This document shows, piece after piece, positions 31,652 through 40,286 of a stretch of 64,000 bases of DNA. The position numbers and the translations under genes were made by a program. The notes below the pieces were generated by a model. It searched no databases. It was given only the letters and a program-made list of their open reading frames with translations, and was not told where the DNA came from. Every line of letters begins with the position of its first letter. Positions within the stretch are counted from its first letter, which is position 1. Location: the NCBI GenBank assembly GCA_965214975.1, contig OZ244055.1, forward strand, positions 744,001 through 808,000, written 5' to 3'. This stretch comes from JAJEBT01 sp965214975 (GTDB lineage Bacteria > Pseudomonadota > Alphaproteobacteria > MPNO01 > UBA830).

Positions 31652-32785
31652 CTACGCCGGGGGCAGCTCGGAGGTCCAGGCGTCGTAGTTGTAGACCCAG
31701 TCGGGGTCGGTTCTTCGGCGCATGAACTCGTTGCGGTGGGACGTCGCCTGGATCCTCGAGGTCCGGGGCTTGCGCGCGGCCTCGAAGCGCCGGAACGCGC
31801 GGGCGGGATCCGCGAGGCCGCCGTTCGCGAGGCAGCGCGACAGAACCGCCGCGTCCTCGAGAGCCGTCGCCGCCCCCTGCGCCATGTAGGGCGTCATCGG
31901 GTGGCAGGCGTCGCCGAGAAGCGTGACGTTTCCCTCGCTCCACCGGGGCAGCGGCCCGCGCTCGAACAGCGCCCATTTGTGGACGTCGGGACATGCGGCG
32001 AGAACCGCGCGGACGTCCTCGTGGAACTCCGAGAAGGCGCCGCGGAGATCGCCGAGGTCTCCCTTCGCCGACCAGGACTCCATCCGCCGGTCCGGTTCGG
32101 GATGGCTGGTCGTGAAGTAGATCTCGCCGCGGTCCGCCGTCACGTGGTAGATCACGATGTGGCGGTCGGGGCCCCACCACTTCGCGCTGTCGTCGAGAAC
32201 GCGGCCGTCGAGGCGCGACGCCGGAAACGTGGCGCGGTAGGCCGCGTTGCCGGTGAAGCGGGGGCTCTCGGCGCCCAGCATCCAGTCGCGCACCGCCGAG
32301 TGGACGCCGTCCGCCGCGATCACCGCGTCGGCTTCGGCCGACCTCCCGTCCGCGAAACGCAGCGTGACGCGCCGCGCCGACGGCTCCAGCCCCGAGAGCT
32401 CGTGGCCGTAGCGGATCGTGCCGTCGGGCACCGCCCGGTGCAGCGCGGCGTGCAGGTCGCCGCGGTGCATCAGCAGGTAGGGCGTGCCGTGGCGGGCTTC
32501 GGCGGCTTCCCCCAGAGGGTGCTCGTTGGACAGCTCGCCGCTGTCGTGGTCCCGGTTGCGCCAGTGGGAAGGCCGGAACGCGGCCGCCCGCGCCGCGTCG
32601 CCGGCCCCGATGCCGTCGAGCACGCGCACGGCGTTCGGACTCATCTGGATTCCCGCGCCGACGCGCGAGAACCCCGGAGCCTGTTCGTAGACCGTCGTCT
32701 CGATGCCGGCGCGCCGCAGCGCGGCCGACGCGGCGAGACCGCCGATTCCGGCGCCGACGACGGCGACGGCGGGACCGTCGGGCAC
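31652..32785 (-). CDS. FAD-dependent aromatic monooxygenase (salicylate hydroxylase type)
   Basis: The 377-residue protein is a class A flavoprotein monooxygenase. It has the FAD-binding GAGIGGLAASAALRRAG at 11-27, the middle motif IAADGVHSAVRD near 158-169 and the ribityl motif GDACHPMTPYMAQGAATALEDA near 290-311. Such enzymes hydroxylate phenolic acids such as salicylate, 3-hydroxybenzoate or 6-hydroxynicotinate with NAD(P)H and O2, in the cytosol. The substrate is unknown. The start codon is GTG at 32785, eight bases after the stop of the quinone-reductase-like gene, so the two form an operon. Confidence 0.9.
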   Translation of the reverse strand: MPDGPAVAVVGAGIGGLAASAALRRAGIETTVYEQAPGFSRVGAGIQMSPNAVRVLDGIGAGDAARAAAFRPSHWRNRDHDSGELSNEHPLGEAAEARHGTPYLLMHRGDLHAALHRAVPDGTIRYGHELSGLEPSARRVTLRFADGRSAEADAVIAADGVHSAVRDWMLGAESPRFTGNAAYRATFPASRLDGRVLDDSAKWWGPDRHIVIYHVTADRGEIYFTTSHPEPDRRMESWSAKGDLGDLRGAFSEFHEDVRAVLAACPDVHKWALFERGPLPRWSEGNVTLLGDACHPMTPYMAQGAATALEDAAVLSRCLANGGLADPARAFRRFEAARKPRTSRIQATSHRNEFMRRRTDPDWVYNYDAWTSELPPA

Positions 32786-32793
32786 CGGCCCGG

Positions 32794-33783
32794 TCAGGAC
32801 ATCGCCAGCACGACCTTGCCGGCGGCCTTGCGCTCCTCGAGGATCCGGATCCCGTCGAGATAGCGCTCGAGCGGGAAGCGGTGCGAGATGCCGGGGGCGA
32901 TCCTGCCCTCCTCCAGAAGAGCGAAGAGCGCGTCCTGGGTTTCCCGGACGAGCGGCGATCTCGCCTTGATGTAGGCGTTCACGGTGGAGCCCACGACGGC
33001 GATGTTCTTGAGCAGCAGGTAGTTGGTCCTGACCGAGGGAATCGTGCCCGAGGTGAAACCCGAGACGACCACGCGGCCCTCGCCCGCTATCGCCCGCAGC
33101 GTGGCGTCGAACACGTCGCCGCCCACGAGGTCGAAAGCCAGATCGACGCCGCGTCCGCCGGCGGCCTCGAGAACCTGCGCGCGCAGGCCGTCGCGAAGAT
33201 CGTCTCCGGAGAGATCGATGACGGCGTCGGCGCCGGCCGCGAGCGCCGCGTCCGCCTTCGAGGGCGTCGTCAGGCCGGCCAGCACCTTGCCGGCGCCGAG
33301 GGCGCGGGCCACGCCGAGAGACGCGAGACCGACCCCGCCGGAGGCGCCGTTGACGAGCACGACGTCGCCTTTCCGGAGCCCGCCGCGCCGGGTCAGCGCG
33401 ATGTGGGCGGTGAGATGCGCGAGGCCCATCGCCGCGGCGGTCTCGAACGCGACGCCGTCCGGAATCGGGCAGGCCATCGCCGCGGGGCAGACGGCCTTCT
33501 CGGCCATCGCGCCGTGGATCACGTGGGCGAGAACCCGGTCGCCGACCTCGTGGCCGGCCGCGCCGGCCCCGACCGCGGACACCACGCCCGCGGCGTCCTT
33601 GCCGGGCGTGAAGGGCGCCGGCGGGTTGTTCTGGTACTTGCCGTCCAGGGAAAGCAGGTCCGTGAAATTGACGGCGCAGGCCTGCACGTCGACGAGAACC
33701 TCGCCGTCGGCGGGCTGCGGGTCGGGAATCTCCTCCACGCCCGAATCGCGGTTGCTGGTGTCCCTGATGACCACGGCGCGCAT
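32794..33783 (-). CDS. Zinc-free MDR family oxidoreductase (quinone oxidoreductase type)
   Basis: This medium-chain dehydrogenase/reductase has 329 residues. The GroES-like start (VEEIPDPQPADGEVLVDVQACAVNFTDLL, FTPGKDAAGVVSAVGAG) and the nucleotide site VLVNGASGGVGLASLGVARALGA near 140-162 are clear. The structural and catalytic zinc cysteines are missing, as in quinone oxidoreductase and enoyl reductases. It uses NADPH to reduce a quinone or enone. The neighbouring flavin monooxygenase 8 bases downstream suggests joint action on an aromatic compound, which is inference. It diverges from the gene at 33896. Confidence 0.9.
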   Translation of the reverse strand: MRAVVIRDTSNRDSGVEEIPDPQPADGEVLVDVQACAVNFTDLLSLDGKYQNNPPAPFTPGKDAAGVVSAVGAGAAGHEVGDRVLAHVIHGAMAEKAVCPAAMACPIPDGVAFETAAAMGLAHLTAHIALTRRGGLRKGDVVLVNGASGGVGLASLGVARALGAGKVLAGLTTPSKADAALAAGADAVIDLSGDDLRDGLRAQVLEAAGGRGVDLAFDLVGGDVFDATLRAIAGEGRVVVSGFTSGTIPSVRTNYLLLKNIAVVGSTVNAYIKARSPLVRETQDALFALLEEGRIAPGISHRFPLERYLDGIRILEERKAAGKVVLAMS

Positions 33784-33895
33784 CGCGGAATCCCCTCCTT
33801 TGTCGGCGTCGGGGCCGTGGTATAGCCTATCGGCGGGACGCTTTGAACCTACGCGGCGGCGCGGACCGCCCGGGAACGGGAGGGGGAAACCGGCG

Positions 33896-34681
33896 ATGGG
33901 CGATCCGGTCGTCTTCGGGCCCGGCGGCTACCGCTACGTGCCGGGCCCGTTCCAGTACTCGGGCGGCGTCGCGGCCGAGCCCGGCTTCGCGATCGAGCGC
34001 GTGCGGTTCGCCGACCCGCCGCCGCTGGCGGAGGGGTTCGCCGCGATCGAGCGGCACCTGTCGGACGCCGGCCGGGAGCCGACGGCGTTCTGCGCCTGCG
34101 AGCTCCGCTCGCCGGCGCCCTTCACCGAGCGGGGGTTCCGGGAGTTCAACCGTCTCTACGTCGGCACGCTGGAGCGCTGGGGCGTGTTCCGCGACGAGGC
34201 CAACCCCGTCGCGCGCTCCAACGTCTGCCCGGCGCTCGGGCCGCCGGCCGGGCCGGCGTTCCACGCCTTCAGCTTCACCGTGCCTTCGCCCGCCGGCGAC
34301 CGCCCGCCGGATTTCGTGGTCGCGGGTTCGGCGGAGGCGCCGGAGGGGCGCGGCGACTACCGCAGCCACGCCGTGCGTCCCGGCGAGACGTCGGCGGACG
34401 CCCTGCGCGAGAAGGCGCGGTTCGTGCTCGACGCCATGGAGGCGCGCATGGCCGCGCTCGGGACCGGCTGGAGCGACGCCACGGCGACCCAGGTCTACAC
34501 GGTCCACGATCCGCACCCGTTCTTCGCCGACCTGATCGCCGGGCGCGGCGCCGCCCACGGCGGCCTCACGTGGCACTGGGCGCGGCCGCCGGTGGAGGGC
34601 CTGGAGTACGAGATGGACGTGCGCGGCGTCGCCGTCGAGCGGGTGATCCGACGGGTCAGTGACGGCTCGGCTTGTGCGTGA
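33896..34681 (+). CDS. Hypothetical protein, possibly RidA-like fold
   Basis: The 261-residue protein is well coding but I do not recognise a named family. The central part (FCACELRSPAPFTERGFREFNRLYVGTLERWG, then NPVARSNVCPALGPP) has the length and pattern of a RidA/YjgF unit, where FNxxYxxxF and a conserved Arg occur. The second half (ATQVYTVHDPHPFFADLIAG, GGLTWHWARPPVEGLEYEMDVRG) could be a second, degenerate unit. Chorismatase-type enzymes have such a two-unit fold, but no specific signature was found. There is no signal peptide. The last 26 bases overlap the end of the protease-like gene on the opposite strand. Confidence 0.65.
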   Translation: MGDPVVFGPGGYRYVPGPFQYSGGVAAEPGFAIERVRFADPPPLAEGFAAIERHLSDAGREPTAFCACELRSPAPFTERGFREFNRLYVGTLERWGVFRDEANPVARSNVCPALGPPAGPAFHAFSFTVPSPAGDRPPDFVVAGSAEAPEGRGDYRSHAVRPGETSADALREKARFVLDAMEARMAALGTGWSDATATQVYTVHDPHPFFADLIAGRGAAHGGLTWHWARPPVEGLEYEMDVRGVAVERVIRRVSDGSACA

Positions 34682-35681
34682 GCCGGTTGCGGTCGACGGT
34701 GATCACGGAAACCTCGATCACCCTGCGCTCGCGCAGGAGGGTGAGGTCGACCGGCACGCCGGCCTCTCCCGAGCCCCACAGCTTTCTGTAGAACCCCGGC
34801 AGGCCCTTGACGTCCTCGCCGTTGATGGCGAGCACGACGTCGCCGGGCTCGACCCCGGCCCTGGCGGCGGGGCCGCGCTCGGACAGCGACGTGATCAGCA
34901 GGTGGCCCATGGTCTCGACGGTGTAGATGCCGAGCCACGGCCTCGGCGGCGCGCCCCGCGACCCCTTCTCGAGCAGCGTGTCGCGGATCGGCTCGAGCAG
35001 GGACAGCGGCACGAACATGTTGCCGGGCTGCCGTTCGGGATCCTCGTCCTCCGCGTCCTGGACGAAAAGCGAGCCGATGCCGACGAGCGTCCCGGCGCCG
35101 TCGATCAGCGCCGCTCCCGACCACAGCGGGTGCGGCGGCTCGGTGAAGATCGCGCTCGGGATCAGGTATTCCCAGTACCCCGCGAACTCGCGGACCGACG
35201 CCACCGTCGCCGCGAGCGCCTGGGCCCGTCCCCCGTGGGAGCCGACGGTCAGCACGTCGCCCTCGCGCACCGCGTCCGAATCCCCGATCCCGATCGGCTG
35301 GAGCCCGCCGAGATCGTGCGGGGTGCGGATCAGGCCGAAACCGGTCTCGTAGTCGTAGGCGACGACATGCGCCTCGGCGACGCCGCCGATCCTGGTGCCG
35401 ACCATGACGAGATCGCACTCGTTGATCAGGTAGCCGATGGTGACCAGAAGGCCGTCGTCGGAGATCAGGACCGCGTTGCCTTCGCGTTCGGTGCCGAGAT
35501 AGGAGGCCGAGAAAGCGTCCTTCGGCGCGCGGGCCTGGAGAGGCACGACGGCCGACAGCACCGCGTCGAGATCGTAGGAGAGCGAGGCGGGGTCGGGGCG
35601 CGGCGCTCCGGCCAGCGCCGAATGGTAGAGCGACGCCACGCCGGCCGGCCGGTGGCCGTTCGCTCTCTCGACTCCTGTCAT
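34656..35681 (-). CDS. HtrA/S1C protease-like protein with PDZ domain, catalytic His and Asp missing
   Basis: The 341-residue protein has a trypsin-like domain (about 40-240) and one PDZ domain (about 250-335; LGIYTVETMGHLLITSLSERGPA, GDVVLAINGEDVKGL). Aligning by eye with HtrA proteases, the TNxH motif reads LVTIGYLINECD, so His is replaced by Tyr. The Asp position (KTDLAV in HtrA) reads ETGFGLI, so Asp is replaced by Gly. The Ser in LWSGAAL is in the place of GNSGGP. It is therefore probably not a protease but a PDZ-based binding protein or chaperone. There is no clear signal peptide, so it may be cytosolic. ATG 35681 was chosen; upstream frame is arginine-rich. Confidence 0.78.
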   Translation of the reverse strand: MTGVERANGHRPAGVASLYHSALAGAPRPDPASLSYDLDAVLSAVVPLQARAPKDAFSASYLGTEREGNAVLISDDGLLVTIGYLINECDLVMVGTRIGGVAEAHVVAYDYETGFGLIRTPHDLGGLQPIGIGDSDAVREGDVLTVGSHGGRAQALAATVASVREFAGYWEYLIPSAIFTEPPHPLWSGAALIDGAGTLVGIGSLFVQDAEDEDPERQPGNMFVPLSLLEPIRDTLLEKGSRGAPPRPWLGIYTVETMGHLLITSLSERGPAARAGVEPGDVVLAINGEDVKGLPGFYRKLWGSGEAGVPVDLTLLRERRVIEVSVITVDRNRLTHKPSRH

Positions 35682-35922
35682 CGCCGGTCGCGCTCCCTGT
35701 TGCGCCGCCAGTGTAGACCATCCGGCGGGACCTGAGAAACCGGATCCCGCCCGTCCCGGGACCGGGAGTCGTTCGGACGCGGCCTTGCCGGCGGGGTCCC
35801 TTGCGTGTAGCCTCGGCGGACATGCGGTCCGGTTCGCGGCGGCCGTCCGCGGAAACGGCCCGCGGGACGTCGGCCCGCCCGATGCCGCGGCCGCGTCGAC
35901 CCCGGACCGAACGGTGGCGCGG

Positions 35923-36453
35923 ATGACGGACCGAACGGACGACGCGCGCGGGAGGAACGGCGGCGTGAGCGCCGCCGAGGCCGAGCTGTTCGAGAGCGCC
36001 GTCGGGGACGCCGCGCGGATGAAGCCCGCCGGGCGCGCGCCGCCGCGGCGGGCCGGATCCCCGCGCCCGCCGAAGCGCGCCCGGGGCGGCGGTGCCGGCG
36101 CGGCGTTCGCCGTCGGCGCGACCGACGGCATGGACCGCAGGACGGCCGAGCGGTTCCGCAGGGGCCTGATCCGCCCCGAGGCCCGGCTCGATCTCCATGG
36201 CCGCACGCTCGACGAGGCCGAGCGGAGCGTCGAGCGGTTTCTCGCCGAGTCGCGGCGGGCCGGCCGGCGCTGCGTGCTGGTTGTCACCGGACGGGGGTCC
36301 GCCGGCGCCGGCAGCGGCGTCATCCGCAGGGAGTTCCCGTTCTGGATCGAGGCGCCGGCCAACCGGTCCCGCGTCGTCGCCAGCGTTCCGGCCGCCCCGG
36401 CGGACGGCGGCGACGGCGCCTTCTACGTCTACCTGAAGAAACCGGGGCGGTGA
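35923..36453 (+). CDS. Smr/MutS2-type endonuclease domain protein
   Basis: The 176-residue protein carries a C-terminal Smr domain: ARLDLHGRTLDEAERSVERFL (LDLHG motif near 86-90), then CVLVVTGRGSAGAGSGVIRREFPFWI with the TGRG loop and a basic end. Short stand-alone Smr proteins of proteobacteria nick DNA or cleave RNA; their physiological role is not settled. The N-terminal 80 residues are charged and low-complexity, with SAAEAELFESAVGDAARM as the only patterned part. ATG 35923 was chosen; GTG 35914 is in frame nine bases upstream. A strong hairpin follows directly after the stop. Confidence 0.83.
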   Translation: MTDRTDDARGRNGGVSAAEAELFESAVGDAARMKPAGRAPPRRAGSPRPPKRARGGGAGAAFAVGATDGMDRRTAERFRRGLIRPEARLDLHGRTLDEAERSVERFLAESRRAGRRCVLVVTGRGSAGAGSGVIRREFPFWIEAPANRSRVVASVPAAPADGGDGAFYVYLKKPGR

Positions 36454-36476
36454 GGCCGCGCCTTCGCGGCGCGGCC
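36454..36476 (+). terminator. Hairpin directly after the Smr gene
   Basis: A perfect 9-bp stem GGCCGCGCC/GGCGCGGCC with a TTCGC loop begins at the first base after the stop. There is no T-run, so termination would rely on the very stable stem or Rho. It separates the Smr gene from the nadK promoter. Confidence 0.4.
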
Positions 36477-36480
36477 GTCC

Positions 36481-36508
36481 GTGACAGCGGCCGGGCGCGC
36501 CCTATACT
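36481..36508 (+). promoter_or_regulatory. Sigma-70-type promoter for nadK
   Basis: GTGACA (five of six, 36481-36486), a 16-base spacer and TATACT (five of six, 36503-36508) lie about 45 bases before the nadK start. This is the best -35/-10 pair seen in the window. Confidence 0.55.
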
Positions 36509-36553
36509 GGCCGCCGGTTCCCCGAACCGCGTTTCCGCACCGGATCCCCCCGC

Positions 36554-37321
36554 ATGACAGAGCCGAGGATCGCGTTCGTCGTCGCCGCCACCGACAAGGC
36601 CCGCCGGGCCCGCGCCAAGCTCGCCGCGCGCTACGAGCACGTGAGTCCGGAGGACGCGGACGTGATCGTGGCGCTCGGCGGCGACGGCCACATGCTGGAG
36701 ACGCTGCACGCCTTTCCCGGCGGCGAGGTGCCGATCTACGGCATGAACCGCGGCACCGTCGGCTTCCTGATGAACGAGTACCGCGAAAGCCGCCTGTTCC
36801 AGCGCCTCTCCGCCGCCAAGCCGGTGCGGATCAGGCCCCTGGAGATGACGGCGCAGACCGTCGCCGGCGAGAGGGTCTCGGGTCTCGCCATCAACGAGAT
36901 CTCGCTTCTCCGCCAGACCAGGCAGGCCGCCAAGGTCCGGATCAGGGTGGACGGCAAGGTGCGCATCCCCGAACTCGTCTGCGACGGCGCGCTCGTCGCC
37001 ACCCCGGCCGGCAGCACGGCCTACAACCTGTCGGCGCACGGCCCCATCATTCCGCTCGACGCGAAGCTTCTGGCGCTGACGCCGATCAGCGCCTTCCGCC
37101 CCCGCCGCTGGCGCGGCGCGCTGCTGCCGGACACGGTCAAGGTCGCGATCGACGTTCTCGAGCCGCGCAAGCGCCCGGTCAGCGCGGTCGGCGACTACAC
37201 GGAGGTCCGCGACGTGCGCCGGGTCGCCGTGCGCGTGTCGCGCGACAGGTCGTTCTGCCTGCTGTTCGACGCCGAGCACAACCTCGAGGAGCGGATCCTG
37301 AACGAGCAGTTCGTGCCCTGA
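36554..37321 (+). CDS. nadK: NAD kinase
   Basis: NadK phosphorylates NAD+ with ATP (or polyphosphate) to make NADP+. The 255-residue protein has the GGDG motif VIVALGGDGHMLETLH at 38-53 with the catalytic aspartate, IYGMNRGTVGFLMNEY near 63-78, NEISLLRQTRQAA near 117-129 and the family signature DGALVATPAGSTAYNLSAHGPI near 142-163. The length is typical for alphaproteobacterial NadK. ATG 36554 follows the promoter directly. The downstream gene begins 22 bases after its stop. Confidence 0.95.
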   Translation: MTEPRIAFVVAATDKARRARAKLAARYEHVSPEDADVIVALGGDGHMLETLHAFPGGEVPIYGMNRGTVGFLMNEYRESRLFQRLSAAKPVRIRPLEMTAQTVAGERVSGLAINEISLLRQTRQAAKVRIRVDGKVRIPELVCDGALVATPAGSTAYNLSAHGPIIPLDAKLLALTPISAFRPRRWRGALLPDTVKVAIDVLEPRKRPVSAVGDYTEVRDVRRVAVRVSRDRSFCLLFDAEHNLEERILNEQFVP

Positions 37322-37343
37322 CGCGGCCTTTCGGGAGAACGCG

Positions 37344-38417
37344 ATGCCGAACATCGTCGCCGAAGACGACGTGATCATCCGCACGGCGCAGGTCATCCTC
37401 GATCCGGGGACGGATCCGGAACGCCGCGCCGCGATCGCCGACTACTACCATGTCGACATGCCGGATTTCGACGGATGGATGGGAAGGCTGCGCGCGCGGA
37501 TCCCCGCCCTTTACCCCGCCGCGTTCCGGATGGCCGCCGACCAGGAGGAGTTCCGCGACCGGCTCGGGGACGCCGACGGCGCGATCTGCGAGAGCCTGCG
37601 AATCGGCGCCGAGGAACTCGCCGCGGCGCCGCGGCTGAAGATCGTCCAGAAGTTCGGCACCGATCTGCGCAACGTCGATCTCGCGGCCTGCGCCGCTCGG
37701 GGCGTGGCGGTCCGGCCGCTGCGCCGGAGAGTGAACGTCGCCGTCGCGGAGCACGCGTTCGCCCTGATGATCGCGATGGCGAAGAAGCTGTTTCTCGTGA
37801 ACGGCCGCATCGACGAGCGGAGTCTGCGCGAGGCCGGGTTCCGGCCCCGCATGTACGACCGGCGCCACGCGGCGGCCGCCAACTGGGGCCGGGTCCACGG
37901 GCTGGGGACGCTTCGCGGCGCCACCGTCGGCTGCCTCGGTCTCGGCGAGATCGGCCGCGAGGTCGCCGCCCGGGCGGCGGCGTTCGGCGCCTCGACGCTC
38001 TATCACCAGCGCAACCGGCTTCCCGCCGACGTCGAGGAGCCTCTCGGCGCCGTTCACTGCGGTTTCGGGGAGTTGCTCGAGCGCGCCGACCACGTGGTCG
38101 TGTGCCTGCCGCTCACCGCCGCCACCCGCGGGATGATCGACGCGGCCGCGTTCGCGCGGATGAAGGACGGCGCGTTCCTGGTCAACGTCTCCAGGGCGGC
38201 GATCATCGACAGGAACGCCCTCGTGGAGGCGCTCGAAAGCGACCGGCTGGGCGGGGTGGCGCTCGACGTCCACTACGAGGAGCCGGCGCCCGAGGACGAG
38301 CCGCTGAAGCGGTTTCCCAAGGCGGTTCTCACGCCGCACACGGCGGTGGCGTCGCGAAGCAACGCCGCCGCCGACATGGAGGAGCTGGTCGGAAACCTCG
38401 CCGCCGCCATCGGGTGA
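37344..38417 (+). CDS. D-isomer-specific 2-hydroxyacid dehydrogenase
   Basis: The 357-residue protein has the two-domain fold of D-2-hydroxyacid dehydrogenases. The NAD site is TVGCLGLGEIGREVAARAAAFG near 193-214. The catalytic residues are in the conserved blocks VVVCLPLTAATRGMID, FLVNVSRAAIIDRNALVEALES (Arg), the LGGVALDVHYEEP block (Glu) and LTPHTAVASRSN (His). It interconverts a 2-oxoacid and a D-2-hydroxyacid with NAD(P)H. The N-terminus is about 35 residues longer than usual. Substrate unknown. It follows nadK and precedes a crotonase on the same strand, with 22 and 34-base gaps, so it is probably in an operon. Confidence 0.9.
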   Translation: MPNIVAEDDVIIRTAQVILDPGTDPERRAAIADYYHVDMPDFDGWMGRLRARIPALYPAAFRMAADQEEFRDRLGDADGAICESLRIGAEELAAAPRLKIVQKFGTDLRNVDLAACAARGVAVRPLRRRVNVAVAEHAFALMIAMAKKLFLVNGRIDERSLREAGFRPRMYDRRHAAAANWGRVHGLGTLRGATVGCLGLGEIGREVAARAAAFGASTLYHQRNRLPADVEEPLGAVHCGFGELLERADHVVVCLPLTAATRGMIDAAAFARMKDGAFLVNVSRAAIIDRNALVEALESDRLGGVALDVHYEEPAPEDEPLKRFPKAVLTPHTAVASRSNAAADMEELVGNLAAAIG

Positions 38418-38451
38418 CCCGGAACCGGCGGGGGACGCACTGGAGAAACGC

Positions 38452-39231
38452 ATGAACGGGAAGATTCTCTGCAGCTGCGACGGCGCGGTCGCGACGGTGA
38501 CGCTCAACCGCCCCGAGAAGCGCAACGCCCTCGATTCCGAGAGCTGGCGCGTCCTCGGCGAGGTCGTCCGCGGCCTTTCGGACGACGCCGGCCTGCGCTG
38601 CGTCGTCATCACCGGCGCGGGCGACAAGGCCTTCGCGGCGGGCAACGACATCACCGAGTTCGAGACCGCGAGAAGCACCTCGGAGCAGGTCCGGTCCTAC
38701 AACGCGGTCACGGCCGCCACCGTGCGCGCCATCGAGGACTGTCTCCATCCGACCGTCGCCCGCATACGCGGCCACTGCGTCGGCGGAGGGCTGGAGATCG
38801 CCCTGGCCTGCGACATCCGGGTGGCCGGAGCCTCCGCCAGATTCGGCCTGCCGGTCAAGAACATGGGGATCTTTCTCGATCCGGTCCTCGCCGACACGCT
38901 GGTCAACGCGGTGGGCCGGGCGACGGCTCTGGAACTCGTTCTCGAAGGCCGGATCCTCGATGCCGAGGAGGCGCGCGCCCGCGGTCTCGCGACGCGGATC
39001 GTCGCCGACGAGGCGCTGGACGGGGAGGTTCGCGAGACCGTGGAACGGATCGCCGCCGGAGCCCCGCTCGCGGCGCGCTACAACCGGCGCGGCATCCGGC
39101 GCGTGGCCGGCGGCGCGGCGCCCACCGGGGAGATGCTGGCCGAAGCCGCGTCCTACGGCGACACCGAGGACTACCGCAGCGCCTACGAGGCCTTTGCGAG
39201 CAGGTCGAGACCCGACTTCAAGGGGCGCTGA
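38452..39231 (+). CDS. Enoyl-CoA hydratase/isomerase family protein, second catalytic Glu missing
   Basis: The 259-residue crotonase-fold protein has the start GAVATVTLNRPEKRNALDSE at 11-30, the oxyanion loops FAAGNDITEF at 61-70 and RGHCVGGGLEIALACDIRVAG at 106-126. Glu115 corresponds to the first catalytic glutamate of hydratases. The second, normally in a PE motif about 20 residues later, reads LPVKNMG, with Val135 in place of Glu. This suggests a non-hydratase reaction such as isomerisation, decarboxylation or thioester hydrolysis. The NDITEF loop is shared with a broad group of acyl-CoA isomerases. Operon position after the D-2-hydroxyacid dehydrogenase. Confidence 0.88.
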   Translation: MNGKILCSCDGAVATVTLNRPEKRNALDSESWRVLGEVVRGLSDDAGLRCVVITGAGDKAFAAGNDITEFETARSTSEQVRSYNAVTAATVRAIEDCLHPTVARIRGHCVGGGLEIALACDIRVAGASARFGLPVKNMGIFLDPVLADTLVNAVGRATALELVLEGRILDAEEARARGLATRIVADEALDGEVRETVERIAAGAPLAARYNRRGIRRVAGGAAPTGEMLAEAASYGDTEDYRSAYEAFASRSRPDFKGR

Positions 39232-39281
39232 CCGGACGGCGGACGCGGGTCGGATCGCGGGCGGACCGGGGGGCGGAAGCG

Positions 39282-40286
39282 ATGGCCCGGGATCCGGGGG
39301 TGTGGGTTCTGGCGGACGAGCGGGTCGGCACCGCCAACCAGGCGCTCGGCGTGGCCCGTGCCATGGGCCTGCCCCACGAGGTCAAGACGCTCGCCTACAA
39401 CGGCCTCGCGACGCTTCCCAATCTCGTGCTGGGGCGGACGCTCGTCCATCTTCGCAGGCGAAGCGCCGCCGCGGTTGCCGGGCCATGGCCCGACGTCGTC
39501 ATCGCGGCCGGCAGGCGGACGGCGCCGGTCGCCCGCGCCATCAAGAGGCGGAGCGGAGGCGCGGCATTTCTCGCGCAGATCATGTGGCCCGGCCCCCCGG
39601 TCGGCGGCATCGACCTGATCGCGGCCCCGGCGCACGACCGGCTGCCGGAGGGAGGCCGGTTCATGGCCACGGTCGGCGCCCCGCACTGCGTGACCGAAGA
39701 GGCTCTCGGGCGCGCGCGGCGGGCCTGGGCGCCGCGTCTCGGCGGTCTGGCGCGGCCGCGCGTGGTTCTCCTCGTCGGAGGCGCCGCGCGCGGCAACCGT
39801 TTCACGCCCGCGATGGCGGGGGATCTGTGCCGCCGCGCCGCCGGGCCGGTCGGGAGGGCCGGAGGCACGCTGACGGCCGTGACCAGTCCCCGCACCGGCG
39901 CGGAGCTGGGCCGCGCCCTGCGCGCATCCCTCGGGCCGGACGCCGGCATCCATTTCTGGCGCCCGGACGACGCGGACGATCCCTATCTCGGACACCTGGC
40001 ATGGGCCGACGCCGTGATCGTCACCGGGGATTCCGCGTCCATGTGCACGGAAGCCTGCGCGACGGGCCGTCCCGTCTACATCTTCGCCCCGGACGGCGTG
40101 GCCGCCGCCAGGCACCGGCGTCTTCACGCCGAGCTCTTCTCCCGCGGCGTCGCCCGGCCACTGGACTCTCTCGGGAATCTCGGCAATCTCGAGACATGGA
40201 GCGGCAGGCCGCTGGACGATGCGGCCGCGGTGGCGGCGGAGATTCTGCGCCGGTCGGCCGCGCGGACGGATCGGGGGGAGTCATGA
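39282..40286 (+). CDS. ELM1-family protein (DUF1022)
   Basis: The 334-residue protein matches the bacterial homologues of plant mitochondrial-fission protein ELM1: VWVLADERVGTANQALGVARAMG at the start, PDVVIAAGRRTAPVARAIKRR, FLAQIMWPGPP, then VVLLVGGAARGNRFTP and VIVTGDSASMCTEACATGRPVYIFAPDG. The C-terminal pattern resembles nucleotide-sugar-binding GT-B glycosyltransferases, and some have proposed a role in envelope polysaccharide synthesis; the function is not known. There is no membrane helix. The stop overlaps the next gene start by 4 bases (ATGA). Confidence 0.85.
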   Translation: MARDPGVWVLADERVGTANQALGVARAMGLPHEVKTLAYNGLATLPNLVLGRTLVHLRRRSAAAVAGPWPDVVIAAGRRTAPVARAIKRRSGGAAFLAQIMWPGPPVGGIDLIAAPAHDRLPEGGRFMATVGAPHCVTEEALGRARRAWAPRLGGLARPRVVLLVGGAARGNRFTPAMAGDLCRRAAGPVGRAGGTLTAVTSPRTGAELGRALRASLGPDAGIHFWRPDDADDPYLGHLAWADAVIVTGDSASMCTEACATGRPVYIFAPDGVAAARHRRLHAELFSRGVARPLDSLGNLGNLETWSGRPLDDAAAVAAEILRRSAARTDRGES

